From contig NZ_JAHEWN010000004.1 of the NCBI RefSeq assembly GCF_018598555.1, forward strand, positions 62,001 to 126,000: 64,000 nt of DNA. The letters run 5' to 3'. The translations under genes and the position numbers were made by a program. Of this stretch, positions 43,722 to 52,270 are shown piece after piece. This DNA comes from Curtobacterium aurantiacum. GTDB taxonomy: Bacteria; Actinomycetota; Actinomycetes; Actinomycetales; Microbacteriaceae. How positions within the stretch are numbered: position 1 is the stretch's first letter; every line of letters starts with the position of its first letter. The notes below the pieces were generated by a model. That model had not been told where the DNA came from, ran no database searches, and worked only from the letters and a program-made list of their open reading frames with translations.

Positions 43722-44428
43722 CGTGCTGTGCCGAACCGCATGTGCAGCCGGAAGCGGTCGGGGTCGAGGAGGCTGTCGACGCGTTCGACGAACGCACCCT
43801 CGGTGGTGCGCGAGACGCGGCGGCTGCGCAGGAACGGCGTGCCCGCGGCACGGTCGAGGAGTGCTGCGTCGTCGACGTCGAGGGGGACGACGTCGATCCA
43901 CTGCTCGGCACTGGCCGGCACCAGACCGGTCTCGGCGATCGTGGCGGTGAGGGAGTCGTCGACGAGTCCGTCGGCGGTCGCGGCAGCCAGGCGACCGGTG
44001 TGTGGCACCACGCTGCGCTCCAGTGACACCGGACTGCCGCCGACGACGATCCGCAGACGGTCGACCGCGACGAACGTCGCGTCGGCGGCGTCCACCTCGG
44101 CCTGGAGGGCCGCGTCGTCGAACCGTGCGATCCGCAGGATCCGGGTGGACACCTCGGTGCCCGACGCGGCGATCGACCGCGCCCAGCCGCCGCGGGGGTC
44201 GAGGGCAGCGCCGTCGAACGTGACGACTGACCCGATCCCGCCACGGGTGGCGATGTACTCGTCATCGGCGAGGTCGGCGAGGGCGGCTCGGACGGTACCG
44301 CGGCTCACCGCGAAGCGCTCGGCCAGGTCGTGCTCACCCGGCAGGCGCTCGCCCGCACGGTACCTGCCGGTCGCGATCGCGTCACGGAGGGCGTCGGCGA
44401 CGAGGCGTCGCTTGGAGGTGACCGGCAT
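43718..44428 (-). CDS. GntR/HutC-family regulator of the nucleoside operon
   Basis: 236 residues. Winged helix-turn-helix at about 5-68 (LVADALRDAIATGRYRAGER, LAERFAVSRGTVRAALADL) and a UTRA ligand domain (about 85-230). First gene of the operon gntR-glycohydrolase-permease-pfkB, hence an autoregulator. ATG at 44428 chosen because TATGGT (minus strand, 44435-44440) ends 6 nt upstream with TTGAGA as -35 and because the longer open frame upstream has no homology. Confidence 0.9.
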   Translation of the reverse strand: MPVTSKRRLVADALRDAIATGRYRAGERLPGEHDLAERFAVSRGTVRAALADLADDEYIATRGGIGSVVTFDGAALDPRGGWARSIAASGTEVSTRILRIARFDDAALQAEVDAADATFVAVDRLRIVVGGSPVSLERSVVPHTGRLAAATADGLVDDSLTATIAETGLVPASAEQWIDVVPLDVDDAALLDRAAGTPFLRSRRVSRTTEGAFVERVDSLLDPDRFRLHMRFGTAR

Positions 44429-44434
44429 GCTCCG

Positions 44435-44464
44435 ACCATACATGTACAAGACCTGTTCTCTCAA
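44435..44464 (-). promoter_or_regulatory. Promoter and GntR operator of the nucleoside operon
   Basis: Minus strand -35 TTGAGA (44459-44464), 18-bp spacer, -10 TATGGT (44435-44440). The palindrome TACATGTA (44439-44446) overlaps the -10 box and extends to ATACATGTAC; it is the best operator candidate for the GntR protein. Confidence 0.62.
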
Positions 44465-44601
44465 GCGCCTGTCGTGTTCACGAGCACTGCCCACGCCGCA
44501 CCGGAACGCCAGCACACGGGCGCGCCGTGCCACGGACCCGTAGGCTCGCGGGCGGACCCACCGGTGCAAGGGGCGCACGGCGGGATCCGAGGGGGAACCA
44601 C

Positions 44602-45261
44602 ATGTCCATCACATCCAGGATCACCACCGCGGGCACGGCGACCGTGATCGTCGTGCTCGCACTGTCCGGCTGCGCCGGCACCGGCACCACCGCACCGGGG
44701 ACGGAGCGGGCGGCACCGCGGTCATCGGCACCGACACCGACCCAGGCACCGACGGAGACGCCGACTGCGCCGGCCACCGTCGACTCGGCAACGAAGGACC
44801 TCACCTTCGAGGACGGCGACGCGCTCTCGGCGAGCACGCTGCCCGCGTTCGGGCTCCAGGTCTCGGCGCTCGACGGCTGGGAGCAGACCGGCGAGGACCC
44901 GACCACCGGGTCGCGGGAGTACTCGAACGCCGACGGCTCCGTGGCGACGATCACGCAGCAGCGGCTCACCGACCTCGACCCGACGATCGGGGATCGCGCC
45001 GCCACCGAGCAGCTGTTCACCGCGGCGGGGCTGCCGGCCGACCGACTCGAGGAGCAGCTCCTGCCGACGATCACCGGCGGCACCGCGCAGTTCCTGTCGA
45101 TCGCCGGGCACAACACGGACGGGTCCTGGTCGGCAACGGTCGCGCGTGCCTTCGCGAAGCCCGGAGCGGCGCTCATCGTGAAGGTCCGGACGACCTCGCA
45201 GGATGCGCTCCGTCCCGACCTGCACGACATCCTGGTCAACGCGCAGGTGGTCGTCGCCTAG
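44602..45261 (+). CDS. Lipoprotein of unknown function
   Basis: 219 residues. Signal peptide with lipobox ALSGCAG (Cys about 24), a Thr/Pro/Ala-rich linker (about 30-60), then a compact domain (about 65-219) with FGLQVSALDGWEQ and YSNADGSVATITQQRL. The domain resembles LpqN/PsbP-like lipoprotein domains of actinobacteria in general shape, but I cannot name it firmly. ATG at 44602 preceded by GAGGGGGAA. Probably attached to the outer face of the membrane. Confidence 0.75.
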   Translation: MSITSRITTAGTATVIVVLALSGCAGTGTTAPGTERAAPRSSAPTPTQAPTETPTAPATVDSATKDLTFEDGDALSASTLPAFGLQVSALDGWEQTGEDPTTGSREYSNADGSVATITQQRLTDLDPTIGDRAATEQLFTAAGLPADRLEEQLLPTITGGTAQFLSIAGHNTDGSWSATVARAFAKPGAALIVKVRTTSQDALRPDLHDILVNAQVVVA

Positions 45262-45323
45262 CGAGCCGGTGCGACGGGGGCGCCGCGTCGGGCCGCCGGG
45301 ACGGGTCCCTATGCTGAGTCCTC

Positions 45324-45815
45324 GTGCGCCGCTCCGTCCGTCTCCTGACCGTCCTCGTGATCGTCACCCTGTTCGCCGTCGGGGTCCTGTCGGCGGTGGT
45401 GTTCATCCAGCGTGTGCTGGCGGATCCGGCGAGCGACGTCGCCTGGGTCGGCACCGTCCGAGCGATGGGGTTCATCGTCATCGGGGTCATGCTGACACTG
45501 CTCGGACGGCGAGCGATGCCCGCGGCCGTCGACGCGGTCAACCTGCCCGCCAGCGCCGGTCCGGTGCGGCCGCTCACGGTCGTCGTGTGGGTCGTCCTCG
45601 GCGCCACCATCTACTCGATCCTGCGCGGCTGGACGGTGATCGTCCCCGTCGCGGCCGTCGTCGGCGCGATCGTGGTGGCGTTGCCGTTCGTCGAACGGTT
45701 CCTGGACCTTGTACTCGCCCGACAGGCGGCGCGAGCCGACGCCGACGCCGACGCCGCCGACGCCGCGACCCCGGTCACACCGGTAGCACCCGCCGGGACC
45801 GCCGCCGACGCGTGA
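45324..45815 (+). CDS. Small multi-pass membrane protein of unknown function
   Basis: 163 residues with four predicted spans (about 7-29, 45-62, 80-100, 105-125) and an Ala/Asp-rich C-terminal tail (ADADADAADAA). No family recognised. TATGCT (45310-45315) ends 8 nt before the GTG, consistent with a leaderless message. A long palindrome follows at 45866. Confidence 0.65.
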   Translation: MRRSVRLLTVLVIVTLFAVGVLSAVVFIQRVLADPASDVAWVGTVRAMGFIVIGVMLTLLGRRAMPAAVDAVNLPASAGPVRPLTVVVWVVLGATIYSILRGWTVIVPVAAVVGAIVVALPFVERFLDLVLARQAARADADADAADAATPVTPVAPAGTAADA

Positions 45816-45865
45816 GACGACGAGCGAGACGGCACGCGGGACGGACGTGAGACGGTCACGAGACG

Positions 45866-45903
45866 GGACGGGAGGCCCGGTGCCAGCTGGCACCGGGCCT
45901 CCC
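45866..45903. repeat. 38-bp perfect palindrome, copy 1
   Basis: Arms ACGGGAGGCCCGGTGCCAG (45866-45884) and its exact complement (45885-45903) with no spacer. Between two convergent genes, so it can work as a bidirectional terminator. The core GGAGGCCCGGTGCCAG recurs at 49123-49164 (variant) and 50750-50785. Confidence 0.88.
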
Positions 45904-45958
45904 GTTCGTCGTCGACGCGGCCTGACCGTCCCTGCCGACCCACACGGGTCGGCGCGCG

Positions 45959-48130
45959 TCAGCGCTCCGCGCGCCCGGCGAAGCGGTACCGGAACCCGGG
46001 CACACCGTCCGCGGTGACGACCACGTCGTAGTACCCCCACTCGTCGAGCGGCCAGTGCATCGTCTTGTGCCCGGAGCCGCGGACGTGCGCGGTCTCGCGG
46101 TGCTGCACGAAGTCGTTGGCCACGAGCACGAAGCGGAGCTCGGCCCTGCCGGTGTTCTCGAGCAGGAGCTGCAGGGTGCGCCGACCGCGGGTGTCCCGGA
46201 CGACCGAGACGTGCGGGACGCCACCGGTCGCCCGACCACCGACCGCGACGGTGCCGGCGAAGCGCCGGAGGAACCGGTCGGGTCCGTAGACGCTGACGTC
46301 GTAGGCGCCGTCGGTCGTCGTGGTGTCCCATGCCCAGTCGGCGGTCGCGCCCACGGGGACGGTCTTCGGGTGGGCGGCGAACGGCAGCGCGGTGTTCGGG
46401 TAGACCAGGAAGTTGACCCCCTGGCGACCGTCGTTCGTGAGCGTCACGGTGACCCGACCGGTGCTCCGGTCGACGGTCGCGTCCGCGTGCTGCCGGTAGG
46501 GCAGGCTCCGACGGCGGACGGTCCCGGGCTCCTGGACGGGCACGGTCTGCGCGCCGATCGCGGGTTCCTCGATGGGTGGCTTCACCTGGTCGGCGTCGGC
46601 GGCCGCCACGAGCGCCCGGGTCTGCTCGATGCCGGGGACGACGTCGGGGCCGGGGATGCTCGGGTCGATCGCGCTGAAGTCGAAGCAGCTCGTGAGGTCC
46701 CCGGAGACGGTCCGTCGCCAGGCGGAGATGTTCGGCTCGCGGACCCCCGTGACGTGTTCGAGGAACTGGATCACGGACGTGTGGTCCGCCACCTGCGAGT
46801 TGACCCACCCGCCTCGGCTCCACGGGGACACCACGGTCATCGGCACGCGGGCGCCCATGCCGATGGGCAGACCGTCGACGTACTCGTCGGGGGTGCCGGG
46901 TTCGGCGAACGGGGGGACGACGTGGTCGAAGTACCCGTCGTTCTCGTCGTAGTTGACGAGCAGGACGGTCGAGGCCCAGGTGTCCGGGTTGCTGAAGAGC
47001 GCCTGCACCACGGCGTTCGTGTAGTGGGCGCCGTAGTCCGGGCTGGCCGCCGGGTGCTCGCTCCAGCCGTAGGGGGCGACGACGTACGACACGGTCGGCA
47101 GGCTGTTGGTCGCGCAGTCCTGGCCGAACTGGCTGAGCAGGTGGGTGACGTCGAGGCCCTTGCCCGAGTTCGGCTTCCACCCGTCGTGCAGCCCCGCCCG
47201 CGCGGCGAGCTCCTGCTGGGCGGGGTCGGAGGACGCGAGCGCGCGGTGGTACTGCTCGAACAGCCAGAGCGGGTTGTCGCCGTAGTCGCCGACGTACGGG
47301 TCGGCGGAGCTGTCACCGACCTCGTCGTTGGCGTAGGTCTTCCAGGTGACCCCGGCCGCCTGCAGTCGTTCGGCGTAGGTGGTCCAGGCGAACACCGGTT
47401 CGTAGTCCGCCGGGTTGTCGGTCGCCGGTCCGCCCTGGGCGCCGCGGGGGTCGATGGTGCCCGACCACTGGTACAGGCGGTTCGGCGTCGTGGGCCCGTT
47501 GAGCGAGCAGTGGTAGTCGTCGCAGACCGTGAAGGCGCTGGCGAGTGCGCGCTGGTAGGGGATGTCCTCGCTGGTGAAGTAGCCCATCGTCTGGGCGCTC
47601 TTCGCGTCGACCCACCGGTTCCAGGCCCCGCCGTTCCACGCGGTGTGCCCGCCGCCCCAGGAGTGGTCGAGGCCGTCGGCGTTCTGCGCGTTGAACCGGG
47701 TGGTGTCGAGCCGGAACGGCAGCATGGCGCCCCCGTCGGTGCGGGCCGCCGCCGGCTGGTGGAAGACGTCGTGTCCGGTCGGCAGCTCGAGCGACTGCTT
47801 GTCCGAGAACCCGCGGACTCCGGGCATCGTGCCGTAGTAGTGGTCGAACGACCGGTTCTCCTGCATGAGCACGACGACGTGCTTCACGTCGGCGATCGTG
47901 CCGGTGGGGACGGCACGAGCGGTCGCCGCGCTGGCGCGGTCGGCCGCGCCCGGTCCGAACGCGGACCCGGCGGCGACGCCGGCCATGATCGCGGCTGCGC
48001 CGCCGACCAGTACCGTCCGGCGGCTCAGACCGGGGCGGACCGCGGCGGTGTACGCGGCGTCCGGGGTCAGGGGTGGTGCGGCGCCCAGGCTGACGTCGGG
48101 TGCGCCGTGTTCGGGCTTCCTCGTGCTCAT
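45959..48130 (-). CDS. Phosphocholine-type phospholipase C, Tat-exported
   Basis: 723 residues. Twin-arginine signal SRRTVLVGGAAAIMAG (about 36-51). Catalytic domain (about 75-500) of the PLC/acid phosphatase family: QENRSFDHYYGT, YDENDGYFDHVVPP, GARVPMTVVSPWSRGG and ADHTSVIQFLE hold the metal- and phosphate-binding residues. Two C-terminal domains of the DUF756 type (about 530-720) complete the non-haemolytic phospholipase C layout. It is secreted and splits phosphatidylcholine or other phospholipids, probably for phosphate supply or interaction with a host. ATG at 48130. A GntR gene is divergent. Confidence 0.93.
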   Translation of the reverse strand: MSTRKPEHGAPDVSLGAAPPLTPDAAYTAAVRPGLSRRTVLVGGAAAIMAGVAAGSAFGPGAADRASAATARAVPTGTIADVKHVVVLMQENRSFDHYYGTMPGVRGFSDKQSLELPTGHDVFHQPAAARTDGGAMLPFRLDTTRFNAQNADGLDHSWGGGHTAWNGGAWNRWVDAKSAQTMGYFTSEDIPYQRALASAFTVCDDYHCSLNGPTTPNRLYQWSGTIDPRGAQGGPATDNPADYEPVFAWTTYAERLQAAGVTWKTYANDEVGDSSADPYVGDYGDNPLWLFEQYHRALASSDPAQQELAARAGLHDGWKPNSGKGLDVTHLLSQFGQDCATNSLPTVSYVVAPYGWSEHPAASPDYGAHYTNAVVQALFSNPDTWASTVLLVNYDENDGYFDHVVPPFAEPGTPDEYVDGLPIGMGARVPMTVVSPWSRGGWVNSQVADHTSVIQFLEHVTGVREPNISAWRRTVSGDLTSCFDFSAIDPSIPGPDVVPGIEQTRALVAAADADQVKPPIEEPAIGAQTVPVQEPGTVRRRSLPYRQHADATVDRSTGRVTVTLTNDGRQGVNFLVYPNTALPFAAHPKTVPVGATADWAWDTTTTDGAYDVSVYGPDRFLRRFAGTVAVGGRATGGVPHVSVVRDTRGRRTLQLLLENTGRAELRFVLVANDFVQHRETAHVRGSGHKTMHWPLDEWGYYDVVVTADGVPGFRYRFAGRAER

Positions 48131-48267
48131 CGCAGGCCTTCCAGGTCGGTGGGAGTGCGGGCGCCGCGGGGGAGGAGCGCCCGTCAGCATGACAACGAGG
48201 TGCGCTGAACCGTGCCTGGCCCGGTCGTGGCAGCGGGGTGAACGCGTCCGGTGGAGTCGGGATCGAC

Positions 48268-48340
48268 CTGTCCAGGTGCGCCGCGGCTCGGCCCTGTGGT
48301 TCCGAGGCCGATCCACGAGAACTCCGACGCACCTGGACAG
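48268..48340. promoter_or_regulatory. Widely spaced inverted repeat before the GntR gene
   Basis: CTGTCCAGGTGCG (48268-48280) and its exact complement CGCACCTGGACAG (48328-48340), 47 bp apart, in the 239-bp gap between the divergent phospholipase and gntR genes. Two half-related sites of one regulator, or a looping element; no other structure seen in the gap. Confidence 0.55.
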
Positions 48341-48369
48341 CTCGAGCCGCAGCGCGGGAGGATCACCGG

Positions 48370-49119
48370 GTGCGACCACTGTTCCGGGACATCGCCGAGG
48401 ACATCGCCGACCGGGTGCTCCGCGGTGAGTTCGACGCCACCGGCGTCCTGCCGGGCGAGCACGACCTCGCCGCCGACTACGCCGTTGCGCGGGGCACCGT
48501 GCGGAACGCGCTCGGGCTGCTCCGCGACCGGCAGGTCCTGACGGCACGTTCCGGCTCCCGCTGGCGCGTCCGCACCACGACGCTCGGTCACGACGCCGGC
48601 GCGCTCGAGTCCTTCGGCCAGTCGGCCAGGGCACGGGGGCACGAGCCGGGTGGGCGTGTGGTGGCGGTCGAGGAACGGCCGGCAACCGTGCGTGAGCGGC
48701 GCGTCTTCCGCGCCGCGCACGACGAGCCCGTCCTGCACGTCGTGCGGGTGCGGTCCCTCGACGGTGTCGATGTCATGCTCGAGCGCACCGCCTACGCCCC
48801 GTGGGTCGCAGCCGTCATCAGGACGATCCCCGGTGGGCAGACGTCGGTGTCGGCGACCCTGGAGGACCGGTTCGGCATCCGGGTCGGTTCCGCCGTCACC
48901 ACCGTGGACGCGCTGTTGGCCGACGACGCCGACGCCGCGCTCCTCGGTGTCCGGCCCGGCGCGGCGCTCCTGCAGGTGCGTCGGTCCAGCACCGCCGAGG
49001 ACGGCCGCCCGCTCGAGGCCGGCGACGACCGGTACGTCGCGGGGACCGTGCCGCTCCGGATCCGGACGGCGTCCGCACCGGCACCGCGGGACCGCGCCGG
49101 GCACGACGACGCGGGATGA
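48370..49119 (+). CDS. GntR/HutC-family regulator
   Basis: 249 residues. Helix-turn-helix at about 5-65 (LFRDIAEDIADRVLRGEFD, LAADYAVARGTVRNALGLL) and UTRA domain (about 75-240) with the LERTAYAPWV motif. GTG at 48370 preceded by GGGAGGA. Divergent from the phospholipase C gene, which it may control. Confidence 0.88.
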   Translation: MRPLFRDIAEDIADRVLRGEFDATGVLPGEHDLAADYAVARGTVRNALGLLRDRQVLTARSGSRWRVRTTTLGHDAGALESFGQSARARGHEPGGRVVAVEERPATVRERRVFRAAHDEPVLHVVRVRSLDGVDVMLERTAYAPWVAAVIRTIPGGQTSVSATLEDRFGIRVGSAVTTVDALLADDADAALLGVRPGAALLQVRRSSTAEDGRPLEAGDDRYVAGTVPLRIRTASAPAPRDRAGHDDAG

Positions 49120-49122
49120 GCC

Positions 49123-49164
49123 GGACGGGAGGCGCGGTGGCAGCTGGCACCGCGCCTCCTGTCC
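49123..49164. repeat. Palindrome of the same family, copy 2 (imperfect)
   Basis: Arms GGACGGGAGGCGCGGTGGCAG (49123-49143, split here as GGACGGGAGG and CGCGGTGGCAG) and 49144-49164, two mismatches, no spacer. Between convergent gntR and glycosyltransferase genes. Confidence 0.82.
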
Positions 49165-49203
49165 GCATCTGCGCGACCCCACGACGTGGGCCGGCAGGCG
49201 GGA

Positions 49204-50538
49204 TCAGCGTCGCAGGGTGCGGTCCGCGGCGGCTGCGACCGCCGCCGCCAGCCCGGCCTCGATGACGTCGACGGGGTCGGGCAGGGCCGCGATCGACGCC
49301 GCGACCCGACGGCCGCGGGCGCGGTGGGCCGGCGACGCCAGGACCTCGCGGACCGCCCGACGGATCGCGTGTGGCCGCGGTGTCCCCGAGCGCAGGTTCC
49401 GCCCGCACCTGGCCCACGCGACCCGGGCGGCGACCTCCGGCTTGTCCTCCGTCGACCCGGCGACCACCAGCGGCACGCCATGTGCGAGGGCACGCTGCAC
49501 CCCGCCGAACCCGCCGTTCGTGACGACGACGCTGCACCGCGGCAGCAGCTGGTCGTAGGGCAGGAAGGTCGCCACCCGGGCGTTCGCGGGCAGCGCCGTG
49601 CCGAGCGCCCGTTCGACCTGGTCGACCGGGCGGCCACCCGTGGTCGCGACGACGAGGACGTCCTCGTCCGCCAGCGCGCGCAGGGTCGGCGCGAGGAGCC
49701 GGCCGAGGTCGACGGTGTCGATCGTGCCCTGGGTCACGAGCACCACCGGGGTGTCGGTGTCCAGGTCGTCCCACCACGAGGGCAGGTCGGCCTCGGCCGT
49801 CGGCGCCGTGCGGGTCACGACCGGACCGACGAACCGGACCGAGTCGGGGAGCTCGCGGCGCGGGTACTCGAGCTCCGCGACGCTCAGCTGGAACAGGGTG
49901 TCGAACGCGCGGTACGCGAAGTCGAACGTCCCGATCTGCGACGGCGGTGCCCCCATCTCGGCGAGCACGGCGTCGACGGCTTGCTGCAGCGGCCGGGTGA
50001 GGACGGGGCGGATCGCCGCCGTCAGCAGTCGGTTGCGCACGCGAGCCAACGGCCCGCGACCCGGCGCGAGCGCGGTGCCGAAGGGGGCGGCGTCGACGCT
50101 GGTGAGCGTCACCGGGGTGGTCGCGATCCCGAGCACGGGCAGGCGGTCGCCCGGCGGCAGCGCGAGGTACGGGGCGAGCCCGGTGAACGTCGCCTCGCCG
50201 AGCACCGCGTCGAACCGGCTCGTTGCCAGCAGGGCCGTCAGCGCGCGGTACTGGGAGGGGATCGGCCGGACGAACATGGCGATGATGCCCTCGCGGACGA
50301 CCGCGATTCCGCGTGCAGCAGTGGCGTCGGCGAGCCGGTCCTGCAGGTCGGCGTCGTCGAAGTCGGCGTCAGCAGGCAGGGCCACGAAGCGGAGCCCGGC
50401 TCCGACGACGAGCTCGCGGTACTTGGACCCCGTCAGCACGGTGATCTCGTGGCCGCGCTCGGTGAGGGTGCGTCCGACCTCGACAAGGGGCGCGAGGTGG
50501 CCGTAGACGGGCGGGGCACAGAGCAGGTACGAGGACAC
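49204..50538 (-). CDS. GT1-family glycosyltransferase (MGT/UGT-like)
   Basis: 444 residues, GT-B fold. N-terminus LCAPPVYGHLAPLVEVGRTL is the acceptor-domain start of macrolide/flavonoid-type glycosyltransferases. The donor-site signature is VVTNGGFGGVQRALAHGVPL followed by GSTEDKPEVAARV, with the usual His of HGG replaced by Asn. Such enzymes glycosylate lipids, carotenoids or drugs with NDP-sugars. GTG at 50538. Acceptor unknown. Confidence 0.88.
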   Translation of the reverse strand: MSSYLLCAPPVYGHLAPLVEVGRTLTERGHEITVLTGSKYRELVVGAGLRFVALPADADFDDADLQDRLADATAARGIAVVREGIIAMFVRPIPSQYRALTALLATSRFDAVLGEATFTGLAPYLALPPGDRLPVLGIATTPVTLTSVDAAPFGTALAPGRGPLARVRNRLLTAAIRPVLTRPLQQAVDAVLAEMGAPPSQIGTFDFAYRAFDTLFQLSVAELEYPRRELPDSVRFVGPVVTRTAPTAEADLPSWWDDLDTDTPVVLVTQGTIDTVDLGRLLAPTLRALADEDVLVVATTGGRPVDQVERALGTALPANARVATFLPYDQLLPRCSVVVTNGGFGGVQRALAHGVPLVVAGSTEDKPEVAARVAWARCGRNLRSGTPRPHAIRRAVREVLASPAHRARGRRVAASIAALPDPVDVIEAGLAAAVAAAADRTLRR

Positions 50539-50749
50539 GGGGGCCGCTTCCGTCGGGGGATGGCCGGACGTTCGGAGCGTAGGTGCGGCGAGCACGCGCG
50601 TGGCGCGGCACGGACTGGGAGTGGGTGAGAGTCCTCGAGCATCGGCACCCTGGTGACGGTCGGCATGCTCGTGAGGCGCGCGGTCGAGGCGAACGGCAGC
50701 GAGCTGCCCGCGGTGGCGCGTGCGGCCCGCGACGTGAGTGGATGACGGA

Positions 50750-50785
50750 CTGGAGGCCCGGTGCCAGCTGGCACCGGGCCTCCAG
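50750..50785. repeat. 36-bp perfect palindrome, copy 3
   Basis: CTGGAGGCCCGGTGCCAG (50750-50767) followed directly by its complement (50768-50785). Unlike copies 1 and 2 it lies between divergent genes, so terminator function is not the obvious explanation. Confidence 0.9.
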
Positions 50786-50793
50786 CCCGTGTC

Positions 50794-50820
50794 GTGACGG
50801 CCCAGGACGTGGGCCGTCAC
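50794..50820. terminator. Hairpin next to palindrome copy 3
   Basis: GTGACGGCCC (50794-50803) and GGGCCGTCAC (50811-50820), perfect 10-bp stem with loop AGGACGT. Lies about 95 bp upstream of the symporter gene; may end antisense or leader transcripts. Confidence 0.55.
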
Positions 50821-50915
50821 GCGCGGGCCAGCCACCTGTTTCGGTGGGCACGCGGCGCGGCAGGTGGGAACAGGATCGCAACGTCGACGAAACACGCGCG
50901 CGGTGGGGTGGATGC

Positions 50916-52253
50916 ATGGACGTCACCGCCACGGATCGTGCTCCCGCTCGCTGGTACCACTCGCTGTTCGTGCAGATCGCGATCGGGGTGGCCCTCGGCA
51001 TCGCCGTCGGGGTCTGCTTCCCCGCGGCAGCGCCGGTGCTGAACGTGGTCGGGCAGGGGTTCATCCGGCTGATCGAGATGGTGATCGCGCCGCTCGTGTT
51101 CATCGTCGTGGTGACGGGCATCGTGCACGTCGGCGATCTGCGGTCCGTGGGACGGATCGCCGGCAAGGCGATGATCTACTTCCTGCTCGCGTCGTCGTGC
51201 GCGCTCGTGTTCGGGCTGCTGGTCGGCAACCTCGTGCGGCCCGGGGCCGGCCTGCGGATCGACCCGTCGTCGCTCGACGCCTCGGCCGTCGCGGCGAAGA
51301 CCGCGGGCGGCACGGCTCCGGACGCGGGGACCTTCATCCTCGACCTCATCCCGTCGAGCGTCGCGAACGCGTTCGCGACCAACGACATCCTGCAGGTGCT
51401 CGTCTTCGCGGTGTTCGTCGGAGCGGCCGTCGCAGCGATCGGGAGTGACCGTGCGCGGCCGCTGGTCCGGGGCCTCGACCTGTGCCTCGAGGTCGTCTAC
51501 CGCATCCTGGGCTGGGTGATGCGTCTGTCGCCGCTCGGTGCGTTCGGGGCGATGGCGTACGTGGTGGGGCAGTACGGCATCGACACCCTGGGGTCGTACG
51601 GACTCCTCATCGCCGCCTGCTACGGCGCCGCGGCGGTGTTCATCGTGGCGCTGCTCGTCGGCGGGCGGCTGCTGTCCGGGGTGCCGATCTGGCGGTTCGT
51701 CTGGCACACCCGCGCGGAGTTCGGGCTGGCCCTGGGGACGGCGTCGATCGAGGCGGTGCTGCCGCGGATGATCACCCGGCTCACCGAGGTCGGCGTTTCC
51801 CGCAGTGTCGCCGGGCTCGTCGTGCCGACGGGGTACTCGTTCAACCTCGACGGGGCGGCGATCTACCTGTCGATCTCGCTGCTGTTCCTGACCCAGGCGT
51901 TCGGGGTGCCGCTGACGCTCGAGCAGCAGGTCGCCGCCCTCGGGGTGCTACTGCTGACGTCGAAGGGCATGGCCGGGGTGCCGGGATCGTCGTTCCTCGC
52001 GCTGTCCGCGACGGCGACGAGCCTCGGGCTGTTCCCGGTCGCGGGCGTCGCGCTGCTGCTCGGTGCCGACCGGATCATGGACGCGATGCGGGTGAGCGTC
52101 AACCTGCTCGGCAACTGCGTCGCGACGCTCGTGGTGGCGCGGTGGCAGGGCGCGCTCGACCGTGAGCGGGTGGACGCGGTGCTCCGGCCTGGGCGCGGGG
52201 TGCGGCCGTCGCCGTCGCCGTCGACGTCGCCGTCGCCCTCACCGGTTCGGTGA
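50916..52253 (+). CDS. Dicarboxylate/amino acid:cation symporter (DAACS family)
   Basis: 445 residues, eight spans plus two re-entrant loops. Family motifs: the SSSxP-type loop appears as LGTASIEAVLPRM (serine-poor variant), NLDGAAIYLSISLLF is the conserved NxDG site in span 7, and SKGMAGVPGSSFLALSA forms the second re-entrant loop. Imports C4-dicarboxylates, glutamate or serine with Na+ or H+. ATG at 50916 with GGTGGGG 8 nt upstream. The tail ends in a Pro/Ser repeat (PSPSPSTSPSPSP). Confidence 0.93.
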   Translation: MDVTATDRAPARWYHSLFVQIAIGVALGIAVGVCFPAAAPVLNVVGQGFIRLIEMVIAPLVFIVVVTGIVHVGDLRSVGRIAGKAMIYFLLASSCALVFGLLVGNLVRPGAGLRIDPSSLDASAVAAKTAGGTAPDAGTFILDLIPSSVANAFATNDILQVLVFAVFVGAAVAAIGSDRARPLVRGLDLCLEVVYRILGWVMRLSPLGAFGAMAYVVGQYGIDTLGSYGLLIAACYGAAAVFIVALLVGGRLLSGVPIWRFVWHTRAEFGLALGTASIEAVLPRMITRLTEVGVSRSVAGLVVPTGYSFNLDGAAIYLSISLLFLTQAFGVPLTLEQQVAALGVLLLTSKGMAGVPGSSFLALSATATSLGLFPVAGVALLLGADRIMDAMRVSVNLLGNCVATLVVARWQGALDRERVDAVLRPGRGVRPSPSPSTSPSPSPVR

Positions 52254-52270
52254 GGGCTCGCGGCGCGCGG

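Larger units (their letters stand above)
50539..50915. other. 377-bp non-coding divergent region
   Basis: No open frame here looks coding. It holds the palindrome at 50750-50785 and a second hairpin GTGACGGCCC-AGGACGT-GGGCCGTCAC at 50794-50820. No clear promoter boxes for the symporter were found; TGGGAGTGGG repeats near 50610 are unexplained. Confidence 0.6.
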
